52,232 nt of DNA, taken from Stenotrophomonas sp. UBA2302 (GTDB lineage: Bacteria > Pseudomonadota > Gammaproteobacteria > Xanthomonadales > Xanthomonadaceae). The notes under the pieces are model-generated. The model made no database searches. It saw nothing but the letters and a program-made list of their open reading frames with translations, and was not told the DNA's origin. Location: contig DDVW01000075.1 in assembly GCA_002345545.1 (NCBI GenBank), positions 26,455 through 78,686 on the forward strand, given 5' to 3'. Position numbers and translations under genes: made by a program. Shown here piece by piece: positions 40,919 through 50,059 of the stretch (position 1 is its first letter; the number at the start of each line of letters is the position of its first letter).

Positions 40919-41491
40919 ATGAAGACCTCCCTGATCACCCTGGGCCTGCTGGCCGCCCTGCCGTTCGCCGCCTCGGCCACCGACGGCCTGTCCTACAACT
41001 ACGTGGAAGGTGGTTACGTGAACACCGACGCCAAGGGTGGCGATGCCGATGGCTGGGCACTGAAGGGCTCGGTGGCCGTGCATCCGAACTTCCATGTCTT
41101 CGCCGACTACAGCGCGCAGGAAACCGACAAGCACAAGGTCGACGTCGACCAGTGGCGTCTGGGCGTGGGCTACAACTACGGCATTGCCCCGAACACCGAC
41201 CTGGTGGCCCGTCTGGCCTACCAGAAGTTCGACCCGCAGTACGGCGGCGACTTCAACGGCTACAGCACCGAAGTCGGCGTGCGCACCGCGTTCACTCCGA
41301 TGGTCGAAGGCTACGCGCTGGCCGGCTATGAGGATTACAGCAAGAAGCACGGCATCAACCCGGACGGCGAGTTCTACGGCCGTGTCGGCGCCACCGCCAA
41401 GTTCACCCCGAACTGGGGCCTGAGCGGCGAAGTGAAGCTGGCCAAGGCCGGTGACCGCGAGTGGTTCGTCGGTCCGCGCTTCACCTGGTAA
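40919..41491 (+). CDS. ax21: Ax21-family outer-membrane protein
   Basis: This 190-residue protein has a Sec signal (MKTSLITLGLLAALPFAASA) and an eight-strand-type beta-barrel with DGLSYNYVEGGYVNTDAKGG at the mature start and a terminal FVGPRFTW. This is the Ax21 family of Xanthomonas and Stenotrophomonas, once proposed as a secreted signal and now regarded as an outer-membrane protein. The ribosome-binding AAGGAT is clear, and a terminator follows. Its place next to gpsA-secB fits Stenotrophomonas. The catabolic region ends before this gene. Confidence 0.88.
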   Translation: MKTSLITLGLLAALPFAASATDGLSYNYVEGGYVNTDAKGGDADGWALKGSVAVHPNFHVFADYSAQETDKHKVDVDQWRLGVGYNYGIAPNTDLVARLAYQKFDPQYGGDFNGYSTEVGVRTAFTPMVEGYALAGYEDYSKKHGINPDGEFYGRVGATAKFTPNWGLSGEVKLAKAGDREWFVGPRFTW

Positions 41492-41543
41492 GCAATCGCA
41501 ACACCGTTTCAAAGGCGCGTGCTCTCTCTCCCCCGCGCCCCGG

Positions 41544-41570
41544 AGCCCGGTCTCACGACCGGGCTTTTTT
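41544..41570 (+). terminator. Rho-independent terminator of ax21
   Basis: Stem AGCCCGGT with ACCGGGCT (8 bp, 6-nt loop) followed by six T residues, 53 bp after the ax21 stop. Confidence 0.88.
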
Positions 41571-41713
41571 CTTGTCCGGGCCCCGGCCTCCCCGATTTGC
41601 GGTCATCCGCTCCGATCGGGCCCCCGTACTTTGGAGGTGTCGGCGGCATCCAAGGCTGGCTGGCAGTCCCGCCGCACTGCACGGGCGCATCCTGCCGGGC
41701 GGAATCATGCATG

Positions 41714-41740
41714 AAAAAGCCCGGCATCGCCGGGCTTTTT
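41714..41740. terminator. Bidirectional Rho-independent terminator, ax21/gpsA
   Basis: AAAAAGCCCGGC, loop ATC, GCCGGGCTTTTT: an 8-bp GC stem with an A run on one side and a T run on the other, so it can act on both strands. It lies 20 bp after the gpsA stop and mainly serves that minus-strand operon. Confidence 0.88.
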
Positions 41741-41759
41741 CTTGGAACGTCTTCGATAG

Positions 41760-42788
41760 TTACTTGAACAGCGTGTCGGGGTATTCCGGCTTTTGCTCAC
41801 GCGCCAGCAGCTGCTGCAGGCCATCACGCGGGCTCAGCTCGCCATGCAATACCGACTGCACCGCCTTGGAGATCGGCAGATCGATGCCGTGGCGGTCGGC
41901 CTGGCGCATGACTTCATCGGCGGTCTGCACCGATTCCACCACCTGGCCGATTTCCTTGACCGCATCGGCCAGACTCTGGCCCCGACCCAGCGCCAGACCC
42001 AGCCGCCGGTTGCGCGACAGGTCACCGGTGCTGGTCAGCACCAGATCGCCGAGACCGGCCAGGCCCATCAGGGTCTCGGGTTTCCCGCCGATCGCCGCGG
42101 CCAGCCGCAGCATCTCGTTCAGGCCGCGGGTGATCAGGCCGGCGCGGGCGTTCAAACCCAGCTGCATGCCATCGGCCACGCCGGTGGCCACCGCCAGCAC
42201 GTTCTTCATCGCCCCGCCCAGTTCGGCGCCGACCATGTCGTCACCGGTATAGGCACGGAACGCCGGGCCGTGCATGGCATCGGCGACCTGTTGGGCGAAG
42301 CCCTCGTCATCACCGTGCACGGTGATCGCGGTGGGCAGGCCCAGGGTCACTTCCTTGGCGAAGGACGGGCCGGTGACCACCGCCAGCGGCACGTCCGGGC
42401 CAAGCACTTCACGTGCGACTTCGTGCAGGAAACGGCCCGAGCCGGGCTGGAAACCCTTGGTCGCCCAGGCCACGCCGGCCCCGGCCGGACGCAGCGGCGC
42501 CAGCGCGCGCACGGTTTCGGCGAAGGCATGCGAGGGCACCACCACCAGGATCCACGACGCACCGTCGACGGTGGCCGCCAGATCGGTGCTGGCACGCAGT
42601 GATCCGGGCAAGGGAATCCCCGGCAGATACCGGGGATTCTCATGACGCTGGTCGATAGCCTCCACGATAGCGGCATCACGTCCCCACAGCACGGTCGGCT
42701 GACCGTGCCGGGCCAGCAGGGTGGCCAGCGCGGTACCCCAGGAGCCCGCGCCGAGGACGGCGATCTTGTTCGCGTCGGTCGTACTCAT
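41760..42788 (-). CDS. gpsA: Glycerol-3-phosphate dehydrogenase [NAD(P)+]
   Basis: This 342-residue enzyme makes sn-glycerol 3-phosphate from dihydroxyacetone phosphate for phospholipid synthesis. The NAD(P) motif [16 protein letters not shown] is at residues 11-26; [10 protein letters not shown], the catalytic Lys in [13 protein letters not shown] and the substrate site [14 protein letters not shown] are all present. It follows secB by 19 bp, the usual gammaproteobacterial secB-gpsA arrangement. Confidence 0.97.
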   Translation of the reverse strand: MSTTDANKIAVLGAGSWGTALATLLARHGQPTVLWGRDAAIVEAIDQRHENPRYLPGIPLPGSLRASTDLAATVDGASWILVVVPSHAFAETVRALAPLRPAGAGVAWATKGFQPGSGRFLHEVAREVLGPDVPLAVVTGPSFAKEVTLGLPTAITVHGDDEGFAQQVADAMHGPAFRAYTGDDMVGAELGGAMKNVLAVATGVADGMQLGLNARAGLITRGLNEMLRLAAAIGGKPETLMGLAGLGDLVLTSTGDLSRNRRLGLALGRGQSLADAVKEIGQVVESVQTADEVMRQADRHGIDLPISKAVQSVLHGELSPRDGLQQLLAREQKPEYPDTLFK

Positions 42789-42807
42789 ACGCTACTGCGG
42801 ACGCCGA

Positions 42808-43323
42808 TCAGGCGTTGCCGGCCGGCTCGGAATCGGCCAGCGAGGCGCCTTCGGCCTGCTGCTGACGCTGGCGCAGGGTTTCGGCATACAGGCCTTCGAA
42901 GTTGATCGGCTGCAGGTAGAACGGCGGGAAGCCGCCGGCCTGGATCAGGTCCGACACCATCGAGCGCACGTACGGGAACAGGATGTTCGGGCACTGGGTG
43001 CCGAGCAGCACGTCGATCGCCTGCGGCTCCAGGCCCATCAGGCCGAACACGCCGGCCTGCTCCACTTCGGCCACATAGGCGGTCTTGTCGCCGGCCTTGC
43101 AGGTCAGGGTCACGCCCAGCACCACCTCGAACGCGGTGTCGGACAGGCGCTGCACCTTCTGGTTCAGGTTCAGCTGCAGGTCCGGCTGCACGTTCTCGTT
43201 GAAGATAGTCGGCGAGTTCGGGGATTCGAAAGAAACGTCCTTGACGTAGATCTTCTCGATGGTGAACGCCGGGCCATTGTTGGCTTCAGCCGGGACGACG
43301 CCGTTGCTGTTCTCTTCGGACAT
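42808..43323 (-). CDS. secB: Protein-export chaperone SecB
   Basis: This 171-residue cytosolic chaperone keeps preproteins unfolded and hands them to SecA. The [19 protein letters not shown] segment near residues 20-38 and [23 protein letters not shown] near 120-142 are classical. The acidic N-terminus and a C-terminal tail are normal for the family. It lies between the rhodanese gene and gpsA; no grxC gene is present between rhodanese and secB, unlike the Escherichia coli order. Confidence 0.97.
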   Translation of the reverse strand: MSEENSNGVVPAEANNGPAFTIEKIYVKDVSFESPNSPTIFNENVQPDLQLNLNQKVQRLSDTAFEVVLGVTLTCKAGDKTAYVAEVEQAGVFGLMGLEPQAIDVLLGTQCPNILFPYVRSMVSDLIQAGGFPPFYLQPINFEGLYAETLRQRQQQAEGASLADSEPAGNA

Positions 43324-43427
43324 TTCTCAAGACTCCAGAACTGTTTGTTCGATAAATGGGATTGATACCAGACCAGCGATGGGGGCGCTCGCCCCCGTGC
43401 ACAAGGCCTTGACGCGAAATCGACGGT

Positions 43428-43865
43428 TCAGCCGCGGCCCTTGACCAGCGGCAGATCGGCCGCCTGCCACGCCGGGATGCCACCGTCGAGCACGAAAACC
43501 TGCTCGTAACCGGCCTTCTTCAGCGTTTTGGCGACGCTGCCCGCGGTATTGCCGGTGCGGCACACCAGCACCACCGGGGTCTGTTGGGCCGAGGCCAGCA
43601 GCTTGTGTGCGGGCGTCACCTGCGAGGCCTGCACATTGCGGCTGCCGGTGATGTGGCCCTTCTCGAAGTCGCTGCTGGTGGACAGGTCGATCACCACGGC
43701 ATCACCGGCGTTGATCATGCGGGTCAGCTCGGCCGGCTTGAGCGACTTGTAACCGCGGAACAGGCGCGCGATCTCGGTGGCGATGATGGCCACGGTCAGG
43801 CCGACCAGGGCCAGCGACAGCATCGGATTTCGGCCGGCGAAGGCCAGCAACTCTTCGTAGTTCAC
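43428..43865 (-). CDS. Membrane-anchored rhodanese-like protein (YibN type)
   Basis: This 145-residue protein has an N-terminal membrane helix (MLSLALVGLTVAIIATEIA) and one rhodanese domain with the active-site loop VCRTGNTAGS containing the catalytic Cys. A cytoplasmic domain bound to the inner membrane is expected. YibN-type proteins accompany secB in many gammaproteobacteria; their sulfur transfer partner is not settled. The gene precedes secB by 104 bp, with a short GC hairpin in the gap. Confidence 0.92.
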   Translation of the reverse strand: MNYEELLAFAGRNPMLSLALVGLTVAIIATEIARLFRGYKSLKPAELTRMINAGDAVVIDLSTSSDFEKGHITGSRNVQASQVTPAHKLLASAQQTPVVLVCRTGNTAGSVAKTLKKAGYEQVFVLDGGIPAWQAADLPLVKGRG

Positions 43866-43931
43866 TCAGGTCACAGGTCGTTTAAGCGGGCGGGGATTGT
43901 CGCATATGCCGGTCACGCGGCGCTGGCCGCG

Positions 43932-44363
43932 CTACTGGCCCTGCCACAGGTCCGGCAGGCCTTCGACCTGCCACCAGCGCTTGGCCTGCGGGTCCCAGCG
44001 CCAGCGTTCGGTCAGGGTGAGGGTGCGCTCGGCCTGGGTGTTGCGGTTGACCACGCCCATTTCCACCCGCCGCTCGATGCTGCCATCGGCGGCCATGCTG
44101 CTGCCGCGCTCGCGGTAGCTGGACACCTGCAGCTGCCGGTAGCGCTCGCGCTGCAGGTCGCTGAGCGGGTGGACGGCCAGATATGCCGGATCGATGAAGC
44201 CCTCGGCCGCTTCGAAATCACTCCAGCGGATCGCCGCCACGTAGGCATCCTGGGTCGGCAACAGCTTGGCGCGCTGGCTGCGGCTGGGGCCGTCGCCGGC
44301 CTGGACGCTGGCGGCAACCAGCAGCAACAGCATCAATGTGGACTGCAGGAGTCGTCGGTACAT
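43932..44363 (-). CDS. Small secreted or periplasmic protein, uncharacterised
   Basis: This 143-residue protein has a signal peptide (MYRRLLQSTLMLLLLVAASV, cleavage after QAG or VQA). The mature part is mixed alpha/beta, with WSDFEAAEGFIDPAYLAVHP and TLTERWRWDPQAKRWWQVEGLPDLW near the end; the overall pattern is like an NTF2/SnoaL-type small barrel, which is only an impression. It is followed after a 66-bp gap by the rhodanese gene to its left and lies 25 bp after the thioesterase gene. Confidence 0.75.
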   Translation of the reverse strand: MYRRLLQSTLMLLLLVAASVQAGDGPSRSQRAKLLPTQDAYVAAIRWSDFEAAEGFIDPAYLAVHPLSDLQRERYRQLQVSSYRERGSSMAADGSIERRVEMGVVNRNTQAERTLTLTERWRWDPQAKRWWQVEGLPDLWQGQ

Positions 44364-44388
44364 GGGGTTCCCTCGCTGGAGGCCCATC

Positions 44389-44847
44389 CTAGCCTTTGCC
44401 GAGCGCGACGTAGCGCCCTTCCAGCTCCGCCGCACCCCCCTCCATCTGTACGCTCACCGTGGTCCGTGCGCGTCCACGCTTGCCGAACTGCGCCAGGAAC
44501 GTGTCCCAGTCCTGCTCCGGCGCCAGCCGTGCGGCGGCCAGCAGGTCGCCATAGACCGGCGCGCGGTAACGGATGCTGCTGTCGGCGACATAGACCTCGG
44601 CCTCGTACCCGGCCAACGCCAATCGCAGGCTGACCAGCGCCCAGCCCGCCAGCGTCATCACCGAGGCCAGGCTGCCACCGAAGGCGTTGCCCTTGTCATT
44701 GACGTTGGCCGGCAACGGCGCCTGCATGCGCAGCACGCCGTTGTCGTAACCGGCGATACGGATACCCATCGCCGCCACCGGCGGCATCGCATCGAGGGTG
44801 GACTGCAGCCGGGCCAGCAGCAGGGAACTGTCGGAAGATTCAGGCAT
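44389..44847 (-). CDS. YiiD-C-type hot-dog thioesterase
   Basis: This 152-residue protein matches the thioesterase domain found at the C-terminus of YiiD: IRIAGYDNGVLRMQAPLPAN, DKGNAFGGSLASVMTLAGWALV near residues 55-76, and VADSSIRYRAPVYGD. It probably hydrolyses acyl-CoA or acyl-ACP esters. The start is uncertain: ATG 44847 (MPESSDSS) or ATG 44856 (MIVMPESS); neither has a clear ribosome-binding site. It is divergent from hemD with about 40 bp between them. Confidence 0.82.
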   Translation of the reverse strand: MPESSDSSLLLARLQSTLDAMPPVAAMGIRIAGYDNGVLRMQAPLPANVNDKGNAFGGSLASVMTLAGWALVSLRLALAGYEAEVYVADSSIRYRAPVYGDLLAAARLAPEQDWDTFLAQFGKRGRARTTVSVQMEGGAAELEGRYVALGKG

Positions 44848-44889
44848 GACGATCATCGTGGAGCGGATAGCGCCCGCATAATGCATGCC

Positions 44890-45675
44890 ATGAACCTCGA
44901 CGCCTATGTGCCGGGCGACACCCCCTGGCACCTGATCTCACTGCGCCCGCAGGGACAACACGATCCGCTGCGCCGTGCCGCCGCGCGTTTTGGCGCCCGC
45001 ACCGTCGCGCTTTCGCCCTGGCGCCTGCGCCTGCGTACCGATGCCGCCAGTCGCGCCTTGCTGGCCCAGGCGCTGGACTGCGACCGGATCGTGTTCACCA
45101 GTCCGGCCGCGGTGGATGCCGCCGCGCGCCTGCTGCCACTGCAGCACATCCCCACCGGAGTCGCGGTCACCGTCGGTGAAGGCACCGCGCGCACCCTGCA
45201 CCGCCACGGCGTGACGGACGTGCAGGCACCCTCGCGCATGGACAGCGAAGGCCTGCTGGCATTGCCGGCGATGCAGCGGCTGCAGGGCAAGCGCGTGGCG
45301 CTGGTCACCGCGCCGGGCGGACGCGGCATGATCGCCGCACAGGTGCAGGCGATGGGTGCACAGCTGTTGCGCGCCGATGTCTACGACCGCGTGCCGCTTG
45401 CCATCAGCCCGGCCACGCTTGCGCGGCTGCAGGCGTTGCCGGGGCCGACGGTACTGGCGGTCAGCAGCGGTGAGGCCTTGGAGCTGATCCTGCCGCAGCT
45501 GCCGGACACGCTGCTGCAGCGCTGGCGCCATGCTCCGCTGGTCACCGCCAGCGAACGGCTGGCGCAACTGGCGACGGCGCAGGGCTTCGTACAGACCCGC
45601 GTGGCCGCCGGGCCGATGCCGGCGCAACTGGCCGCAGCCGCCCACGCCGCACTGTTTCCCATCCCCGCTGCGTAG
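44890..45675 (+). CDS. hemD: Uroporphyrinogen-III synthase
   Basis: This 261-residue enzyme closes hydroxymethylbilane to uroporphyrinogen III, the branch point of tetrapyrrole synthesis. Two-lobed HemD pattern: DRIVFTSPAAVDAAARLL near residues 64-81, VAVTVGEGTARTL, GKRVALVTAPGGRGMIA, and LAVSSGEALELILPQL. HemD is poorly conserved, but the order hemD-hemX-hemY strongly supports the call. In-frame ATGs exist at 44881 and 44890; neither has a strong ribosome-binding site, and I chose the second. Confidence 0.92.
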   Translation: MNLDAYVPGDTPWHLISLRPQGQHDPLRRAAARFGARTVALSPWRLRLRTDAASRALLAQALDCDRIVFTSPAAVDAAARLLPLQHIPTGVAVTVGEGTARTLHRHGVTDVQAPSRMDSEGLLALPAMQRLQGKRVALVTAPGGRGMIAAQVQAMGAQLLRADVYDRVPLAISPATLARLQALPGPTVLAVSSGEALELILPQLPDTLLQRWRHAPLVTASERLAQLATAQGFVQTRVAAGPMPAQLAAAAHAALFPIPAA

Positions 45676-45785
45676 CGGTATGCCGGCGGCTTGCGGCCCG
45701 CCCGCCCCGCCGCCATGCTTGCCTGGCATCCCTGTCGCCGTACCGCCACTGGCGGCAGCATGCCTGCCAAGGACGCTGTGCCCCC

Positions 45786-46769
45786 ATGAATGAAGTCTCC
45801 ACTCCTCCATCGTCCCGGCGCCTGCCGCGCTGGCTGGCCGTTGTCGCCGTACTGGTCGCCATGGCCGTCACCGCGTGGTTCGGCTACCGGCACTCGCAGG
45901 CCCGGCTGTTGCAGGCCGACCAGACCCGGCTGACGACCCTCAACCAGCTGGCCGCGCTGGAGCAGAGCGTGGAAGCGCTGCGCCGCGACCAGCGCGCCAA
46001 CGCCCGCAGCATCCAGGACGCCGCCGCCACCAACCGCGTGCTGCGCGACGAGGTGCTCGGCCTCGGCCAGCGCAACGCGCTGCTGGAAGAGAACCTCGCC
46101 CGTTTCCTCGCCGACAGTGCCCAGAACGGTGTGCAGGCCGCGCGCCGGGAGGAGGCCGAGCTGCTGCTCAGCCAGGCCCAGCAGCGCATGCTCTATGCCG
46201 GCGACCTGGAGGCCGCGCGCCACCTCTACGGTCTGGCCGCCGGCGTGCTGGAACAGCTCGACAGCCCCGATTACCTCAACCTGCGCCAGGCGCTGCTCCA
46301 GGAGCGTGCCGCCATCGACGCCCTCGGCCCGGGCATCCGTGCACAGGCCGCGCAACAGCTGACGCAGTGGGTCGATGCCCTGGACACCCTGCCCGAACAG
46401 TCGCCGCCGGCCGCGGACACCGCCGCACCGTGGTGGCAGCAGCTGCTGTCGCCGCTGGTGGAAATCCGTCCCGCCGATGCCACCGTGCTGATCGCACGCT
46501 CCGAGCGCATGGATGCCAGCGATGCACTGCAGATCGAACTGAGCCTGGCCCGTGCCGCACTGGAGCGCGGCGACAGCCAGGCCTGGACACAGGCGCTGCA
46601 GCGGGTGGACACCTGGCTGCAACGGCTGTGGCCCGATTCGCCAGCGCGCCAGGCCCTGCGTGACCAGTTGCAGCAGCTGCAGGCCATCGACCTGCGCCCC
46701 ACCCTGCCGGAACTGGGCAGCACCCTGCAGCAGCTGCGCAGCCTGCGCGCGGCCAAGGAGTCGCCATGA
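45786..46769 (+). CDS. hemX: HemX-like membrane protein
   Basis: This 327-residue protein has a short cytoplasmic N-terminus, one membrane helix (WLAVVAVLVAMAVTAWFGY near residues 16-34) and a long helical, partly coiled-coil periplasmic part rich in Leu, Gln and Ala, with QQRMLYAGDLEAARHLYGLA. It is annotated as uroporphyrin-III C-methyltransferase-like in related genomes, but it has no SAM-binding domain and its role in the haem operon is unproven. It overlaps hemY by 4 bp. Confidence 0.88.
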   Translation: MNEVSTPPSSRRLPRWLAVVAVLVAMAVTAWFGYRHSQARLLQADQTRLTTLNQLAALEQSVEALRRDQRANARSIQDAAATNRVLRDEVLGLGQRNALLEENLARFLADSAQNGVQAARREEAELLLSQAQQRMLYAGDLEAARHLYGLAAGVLEQLDSPDYLNLRQALLQERAAIDALGPGIRAQAAQQLTQWVDALDTLPEQSPPAADTAAPWWQQLLSPLVEIRPADATVLIARSERMDASDALQIELSLARAALERGDSQAWTQALQRVDTWLQRLWPDSPARQALRDQLQQLQAIDLRPTLPELGSTLQQLRSLRAAKESP

Positions 46770-48028
46770 AAGCCTTCCGCTCCCTGTTGATCACCCTGCT
46801 GGTGGCCGCCGCCGGCATCCTCGGCGCGCAATGGCTGGGGCAGGAATCCCTGCGTGACCTCGGCGAAGTGGTAGTACGCGCCGGCGGCAACGACTACATC
46901 GCCACGCTGCCCCAGGCGCTGCTGGCCGCGCTGATCGCCGCGCTGCTGCTGTGGCTGCTGTGGCGGCTGCTGAGCATGCCGTTCCAGGCCTGGCACCGCT
47001 ATCGGCGCCGGCAGGGGCGTGCGCGCCTGCTCGACGGACTGCATGCGCTTGATCGCGGGCAATGGCAACGCGCGGAAAAACTGCTGCAAAGCGCGGCCGC
47101 CGAACCCGAGGTCCGCGCGATCGCCCTGGTCGCGGCGATGCGTGCAGCCGAAGCGCGCGGCGACGCCACCAGCGCCGGCCAGCACCTGCAGCAGCTGGGT
47201 GAAAACGAGCCGACCCTGCACGCGTTGCACAGTGCCGAACGCTGGCTGCAACGGGACAAGCCACACGAGGCGCTGGAGGCACTGGACCTGCCCGCGATCC
47301 AGCCGCTGCCACCACGCGGCCTGTGGTTGCGCAGCGAGGCGCTGGCCCGTGCCGGCCGCGCCGAAGACGCGTTCGGCCAGCTCGGTGCGCTGCGGCAGAC
47401 CCAGGTGATGCCGGCCGAGACGCTGGCCACGCTGGAAACCACGCTGGCCCTGCAGATGCTCGACGAAGCCAACGACGTCAACACGCTGGCCGCGCACTGG
47501 GAGGTGCTGCCCAAGACGGTGCGGAGCCAGCCCGCCGCAGTGGCCCACTACGCCCGCCGCGCGGTGGCGCTGGGCTGGGTCGACGCGGCCCTGCGCAGCA
47601 TCGAGCAGACGCTGGACAGCCACTGGGACGAATCGCTGCTCAGGCTCTATGCCGAGCTGCCGGTGGACAAGATCGATTCACGCCGCGCCAGTGCCCAGCG
47701 CTGGCTGCAGGCCCATCCGGCCAGCCCGGCACTGCTGCTGGCGCTGGCCCGCTTCGCCAGCGCGCAGCAGCAGTGGTCGCAGGCCGAAGACTTCCTGCAC
47801 CGCGCCATCGCCCAGGACGCCGGTGCGGAAGCCTGGGAGATGCTGGGCGAATGTTTCGCCGCACAGGGGGAAGATGCGTTGGCCCGGCAGTGCCTGCTCA
47901 ACGCGGTGCAGCAGCGGCGTGGACAGCTCCCGCAGCCGCTGCAGCGGCGCAACCTGCGCGAGCAGATCCAGGACCAGGCGGTGGCCGAGGAGCGTGATGA
48001 ACACGGCTTCCCACGCCTGCCCGGCTGA
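46766..48028 (+). CDS. hemY: HemY TPR-containing membrane protein
   Basis: This 420-residue protein has two N-terminal membrane helices (LLITLLVAAAGILGAQWLG and LLAALIAALLLWLLWRLL) with LGEVVVRAGGNDYIATLPQA between them, and a periplasmic or cytoplasmic TPR-rich domain, as in the HemY N-terminal family of proteobacteria. It is not related to the Bacillus protoporphyrinogen oxidase of the same name. It acts in the haem pathway by an unclear mechanism and is co-translated with hemX. Confidence 0.9.
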   Translation: MKAFRSLLITLLVAAAGILGAQWLGQESLRDLGEVVVRAGGNDYIATLPQALLAALIAALLLWLLWRLLSMPFQAWHRYRRRQGRARLLDGLHALDRGQWQRAEKLLQSAAAEPEVRAIALVAAMRAAEARGDATSAGQHLQQLGENEPTLHALHSAERWLQRDKPHEALEALDLPAIQPLPPRGLWLRSEALARAGRAEDAFGQLGALRQTQVMPAETLATLETTLALQMLDEANDVNTLAAHWEVLPKTVRSQPAAVAHYARRAVALGWVDAALRSIEQTLDSHWDESLLRLYAELPVDKIDSRRASAQRWLQAHPASPALLLALARFASAQQQWSQAEDFLHRAIAQDAGAEAWEMLGECFAAQGEDALARQCLLNAVQQRRGQLPQPLQRRNLREQIQDQAVAEERDEHGFPRLPG

Positions 48029-48067
48029 GCCCGTAGAATCCAGCGCCCCGCTACCGCCCCCGCCGCA

Positions 48068-48511
48068 ATGAAAATACCTGCCGACATCCACCAGCGCGTC
48101 GTCGAGCTGACCGACGCGATCCTCGCCGCCGGCCAGTCCGGTGATGCCGGGCTGGCCGGATCCCGCTATCAGGCGCTGCTCGCCTATTGCCAGGCCACGG
48201 CCGCCGCAGGCCGCGACCATCCGTTCCTGTGGGAAACGCTGGCCGACTTCACCGGCGATGACCATCTCGCCATCGGCCACTACCGGCACGCGCTGGCGCT
48301 GGCGCTGGCCGGGGCCGACGCCGCCGCCGATTACGCAGCCTCGATCTGCCTGGCTCTGGCCGAGCGGCACACCAATCTGGACGAATCCAGCACCGCCCAC
48401 GCGTACGCACTGCAGGCCGAAGAGCACGCACGCGGCAGCGACGACCTGCCGCTGCACCAGGCCATCCACCAGTTCCTGCTGGAGCACCCATCGGCTGCGG
48501 GTCCGCACTGA
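48068..48511 (+). CDS. Small helical protein, uncharacterised
   Basis: This 147-residue soluble protein is nearly all helical and Ala-rich (VVELTDAILAAGQSGDAGLAG; DHLAIGHYRHALALALAG; AHAYALQAEEHA), a TPR- or SEL1-like pattern without a clear repeat consensus. It follows hemY by 39 bp and may share its transcript. I do not recognise a named family; similar proteins occur beside hemY in xanthomonads. Confidence 0.7.
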   Translation: MKIPADIHQRVVELTDAILAAGQSGDAGLAGSRYQALLAYCQATAAAGRDHPFLWETLADFTGDDHLAIGHYRHALALALAGADAAADYAASICLALAERHTNLDESSTAHAYALQAEEHARGSDDLPLHQAIHQFLLEHPSAAGPH

Positions 48512-48670
48512 GCACCTGAAGGGGCTTTTCCGGCTGGATAGCGCACACGCCGCAGGAAAACCACCGCCACGCCAGCCCGCATCGCGGCGGGCAGTGTCCC
48601 GCCGCCGCACCCGGGAAGGGCGCTACACGCCCTCTTCGATCAGCTCCCCGCCCGTACACCGGCGCGGTGA

Positions 48671-49951
48671 TCAACGCTCGACGATCGCCACCACACCCAT
48701 GCCGCCAGCCGTGCAGATCGACACCAGCGCGCGGCCACCGCCACGTTCGGCCAGCTGCTTGGCAGCCGTGGCGATCACCCGCGCGCCAGTGGCGGCGAAC
48801 GGGTGGCCGGTGGCCAGCGACGAGCCCAGCGGATTGATCTTGTCCGGATCGATCATGCCCAGCGGCGCGTCCAGGCCGAGGCGGTTGCGGCAATAGTCCT
48901 CGCTCTCCCACGCCCGCAGCGTGCACAGCACCTGCGCGGCGAAGGCCTCGTGGATTTCGTAGATATCGAAATCCTGCAGGGTCAGGCCGTTGCGCCTGAG
49001 CATTTCCGGCACCGCCACGGTCGGGGCCATCAGCAGGCCTTCGCCGTGCACGAAGTCCACTGCCGCCACCTGCGAATCGCGCAGGTAGGCCAGCGGTTCG
49101 TGGCCGTGCGCGCGCGCCCACTCCTCGCTGGCCAGCAGCACCGCCGCGGCGCCGTCGGTGAGCGGGGTCGAGTTGGCGGCGGTCAGGGTGCCGCGGCCGG
49201 AGGCCTTGTCGAACGCCGGCTTGAGCGTGGCCAGCTTTTCCAGCGAGGTGTCCGGGCGCAGGATGTTGTCACGCTCCACGCCGCGGAACGGCGCGATCAG
49301 GTCGTCGAAGAAACCGCGCTCGTAGGCGGCGGCCAGCTTCTTGTGCGAGGACACCGCCCACGCGTCCTGCGAATCGCGCGAGATATTCCACTCCTTGGCC
49401 ATGTCCTCGCAGTGGTCGCCCATGCTCTTGCCGGTGCGCGGCTCGGCCACGCCGGGGAACTCGGGCTTGAGCTCGGCGAACTTGAAACCGGAAGTCAGCG
49501 CGCGGAACTTGTCGCCGGTGCTTTTGGCACGGTTGGCCGCCAGCAGCCGCGCGCGCAGCTTCTTGCCGTAGACGATCGGCACGTCCGAGGTGGTGTCCGA
49601 CCCGCCACCGATGCCGGATTCGATCTGCCCCAGCGCGATCTTGTTGGCCACGGTGATGAGGGTGTCCAGCGAGGTGCCACAGGCGCGCTGCAGGGTGATG
49701 CCCGGGGTCAGCGGCGACAGGCCCGAGGACAGTGCCGCCTCGCGGCCGAGGTTCCAGTCGCTGGGATGCTTGATCACCGCGCCCATCGCCACTTCGCCCA
49801 GCTGCTGGCCATGCAGGCCGAAACGCTCCACCAGCGCCCCCAGCGTGCGCACCGACATGCCGAGATTGCCGACATCCGAATAGGCGGTGTTCTGGCGACA
49901 GAACGGAATGCGGACACCACCGAGAATGGCGACGGGACGGGCGCTGGACAT
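48671..49951 (-). CDS. fadI: Acetyl-CoA C-acyltransferase (thiolase, FadI-like)
   Basis: This 426-residue thiolase has the acyl-accepting Cys in LQRACGTSLDTL, the EIHEAFAAQVL His loop, NPLGSSLATGHPFAATGAR and the second catalytic Cys in SICTAGGMG. The length and N-terminus (VAILGGVRIPFCRQNTAYS) fit the FadI/trifunctional-beta subgroup of fatty acid beta-oxidation. ATG 49951 was chosen; an in-frame ATG 15 bp upstream is possible. No fadJ gene is adjacent in the window. It could serve the CoA-ester branch of the catabolic region, but nothing links them directly. Confidence 0.92.
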   Translation of the reverse strand: MSSARPVAILGGVRIPFCRQNTAYSDVGNLGMSVRTLGALVERFGLHGQQLGEVAMGAVIKHPSDWNLGREAALSSGLSPLTPGITLQRACGTSLDTLITVANKIALGQIESGIGGGSDTTSDVPIVYGKKLRARLLAANRAKSTGDKFRALTSGFKFAELKPEFPGVAEPRTGKSMGDHCEDMAKEWNISRDSQDAWAVSSHKKLAAAYERGFFDDLIAPFRGVERDNILRPDTSLEKLATLKPAFDKASGRGTLTAANSTPLTDGAAAVLLASEEWARAHGHEPLAYLRDSQVAAVDFVHGEGLLMAPTVAVPEMLRRNGLTLQDFDIYEIHEAFAAQVLCTLRAWESEDYCRNRLGLDAPLGMIDPDKINPLGSSLATGHPFAATGARVIATAAKQLAERGGGRALVSICTAGGMGVVAIVER

Positions 49952-50059
49952 GCGGGTACCTGACATGGGAATGGGGAATGCGACATGGCCTGCTCGTGAT
50001 AGCAGGCATAATGGGATTTCGAGTGTAGCTTCGAGCCCGTGACGGGCCAACCGCGGATC

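Noticed and set aside
44890..48028. hemD-hemX-hemY as part of the proposed pyrrole system
   Set aside because: This haem synthesis block is conserved housekeeping in the group, lacks both operator classes and is separated from the island by ax21-gpsA-secB.
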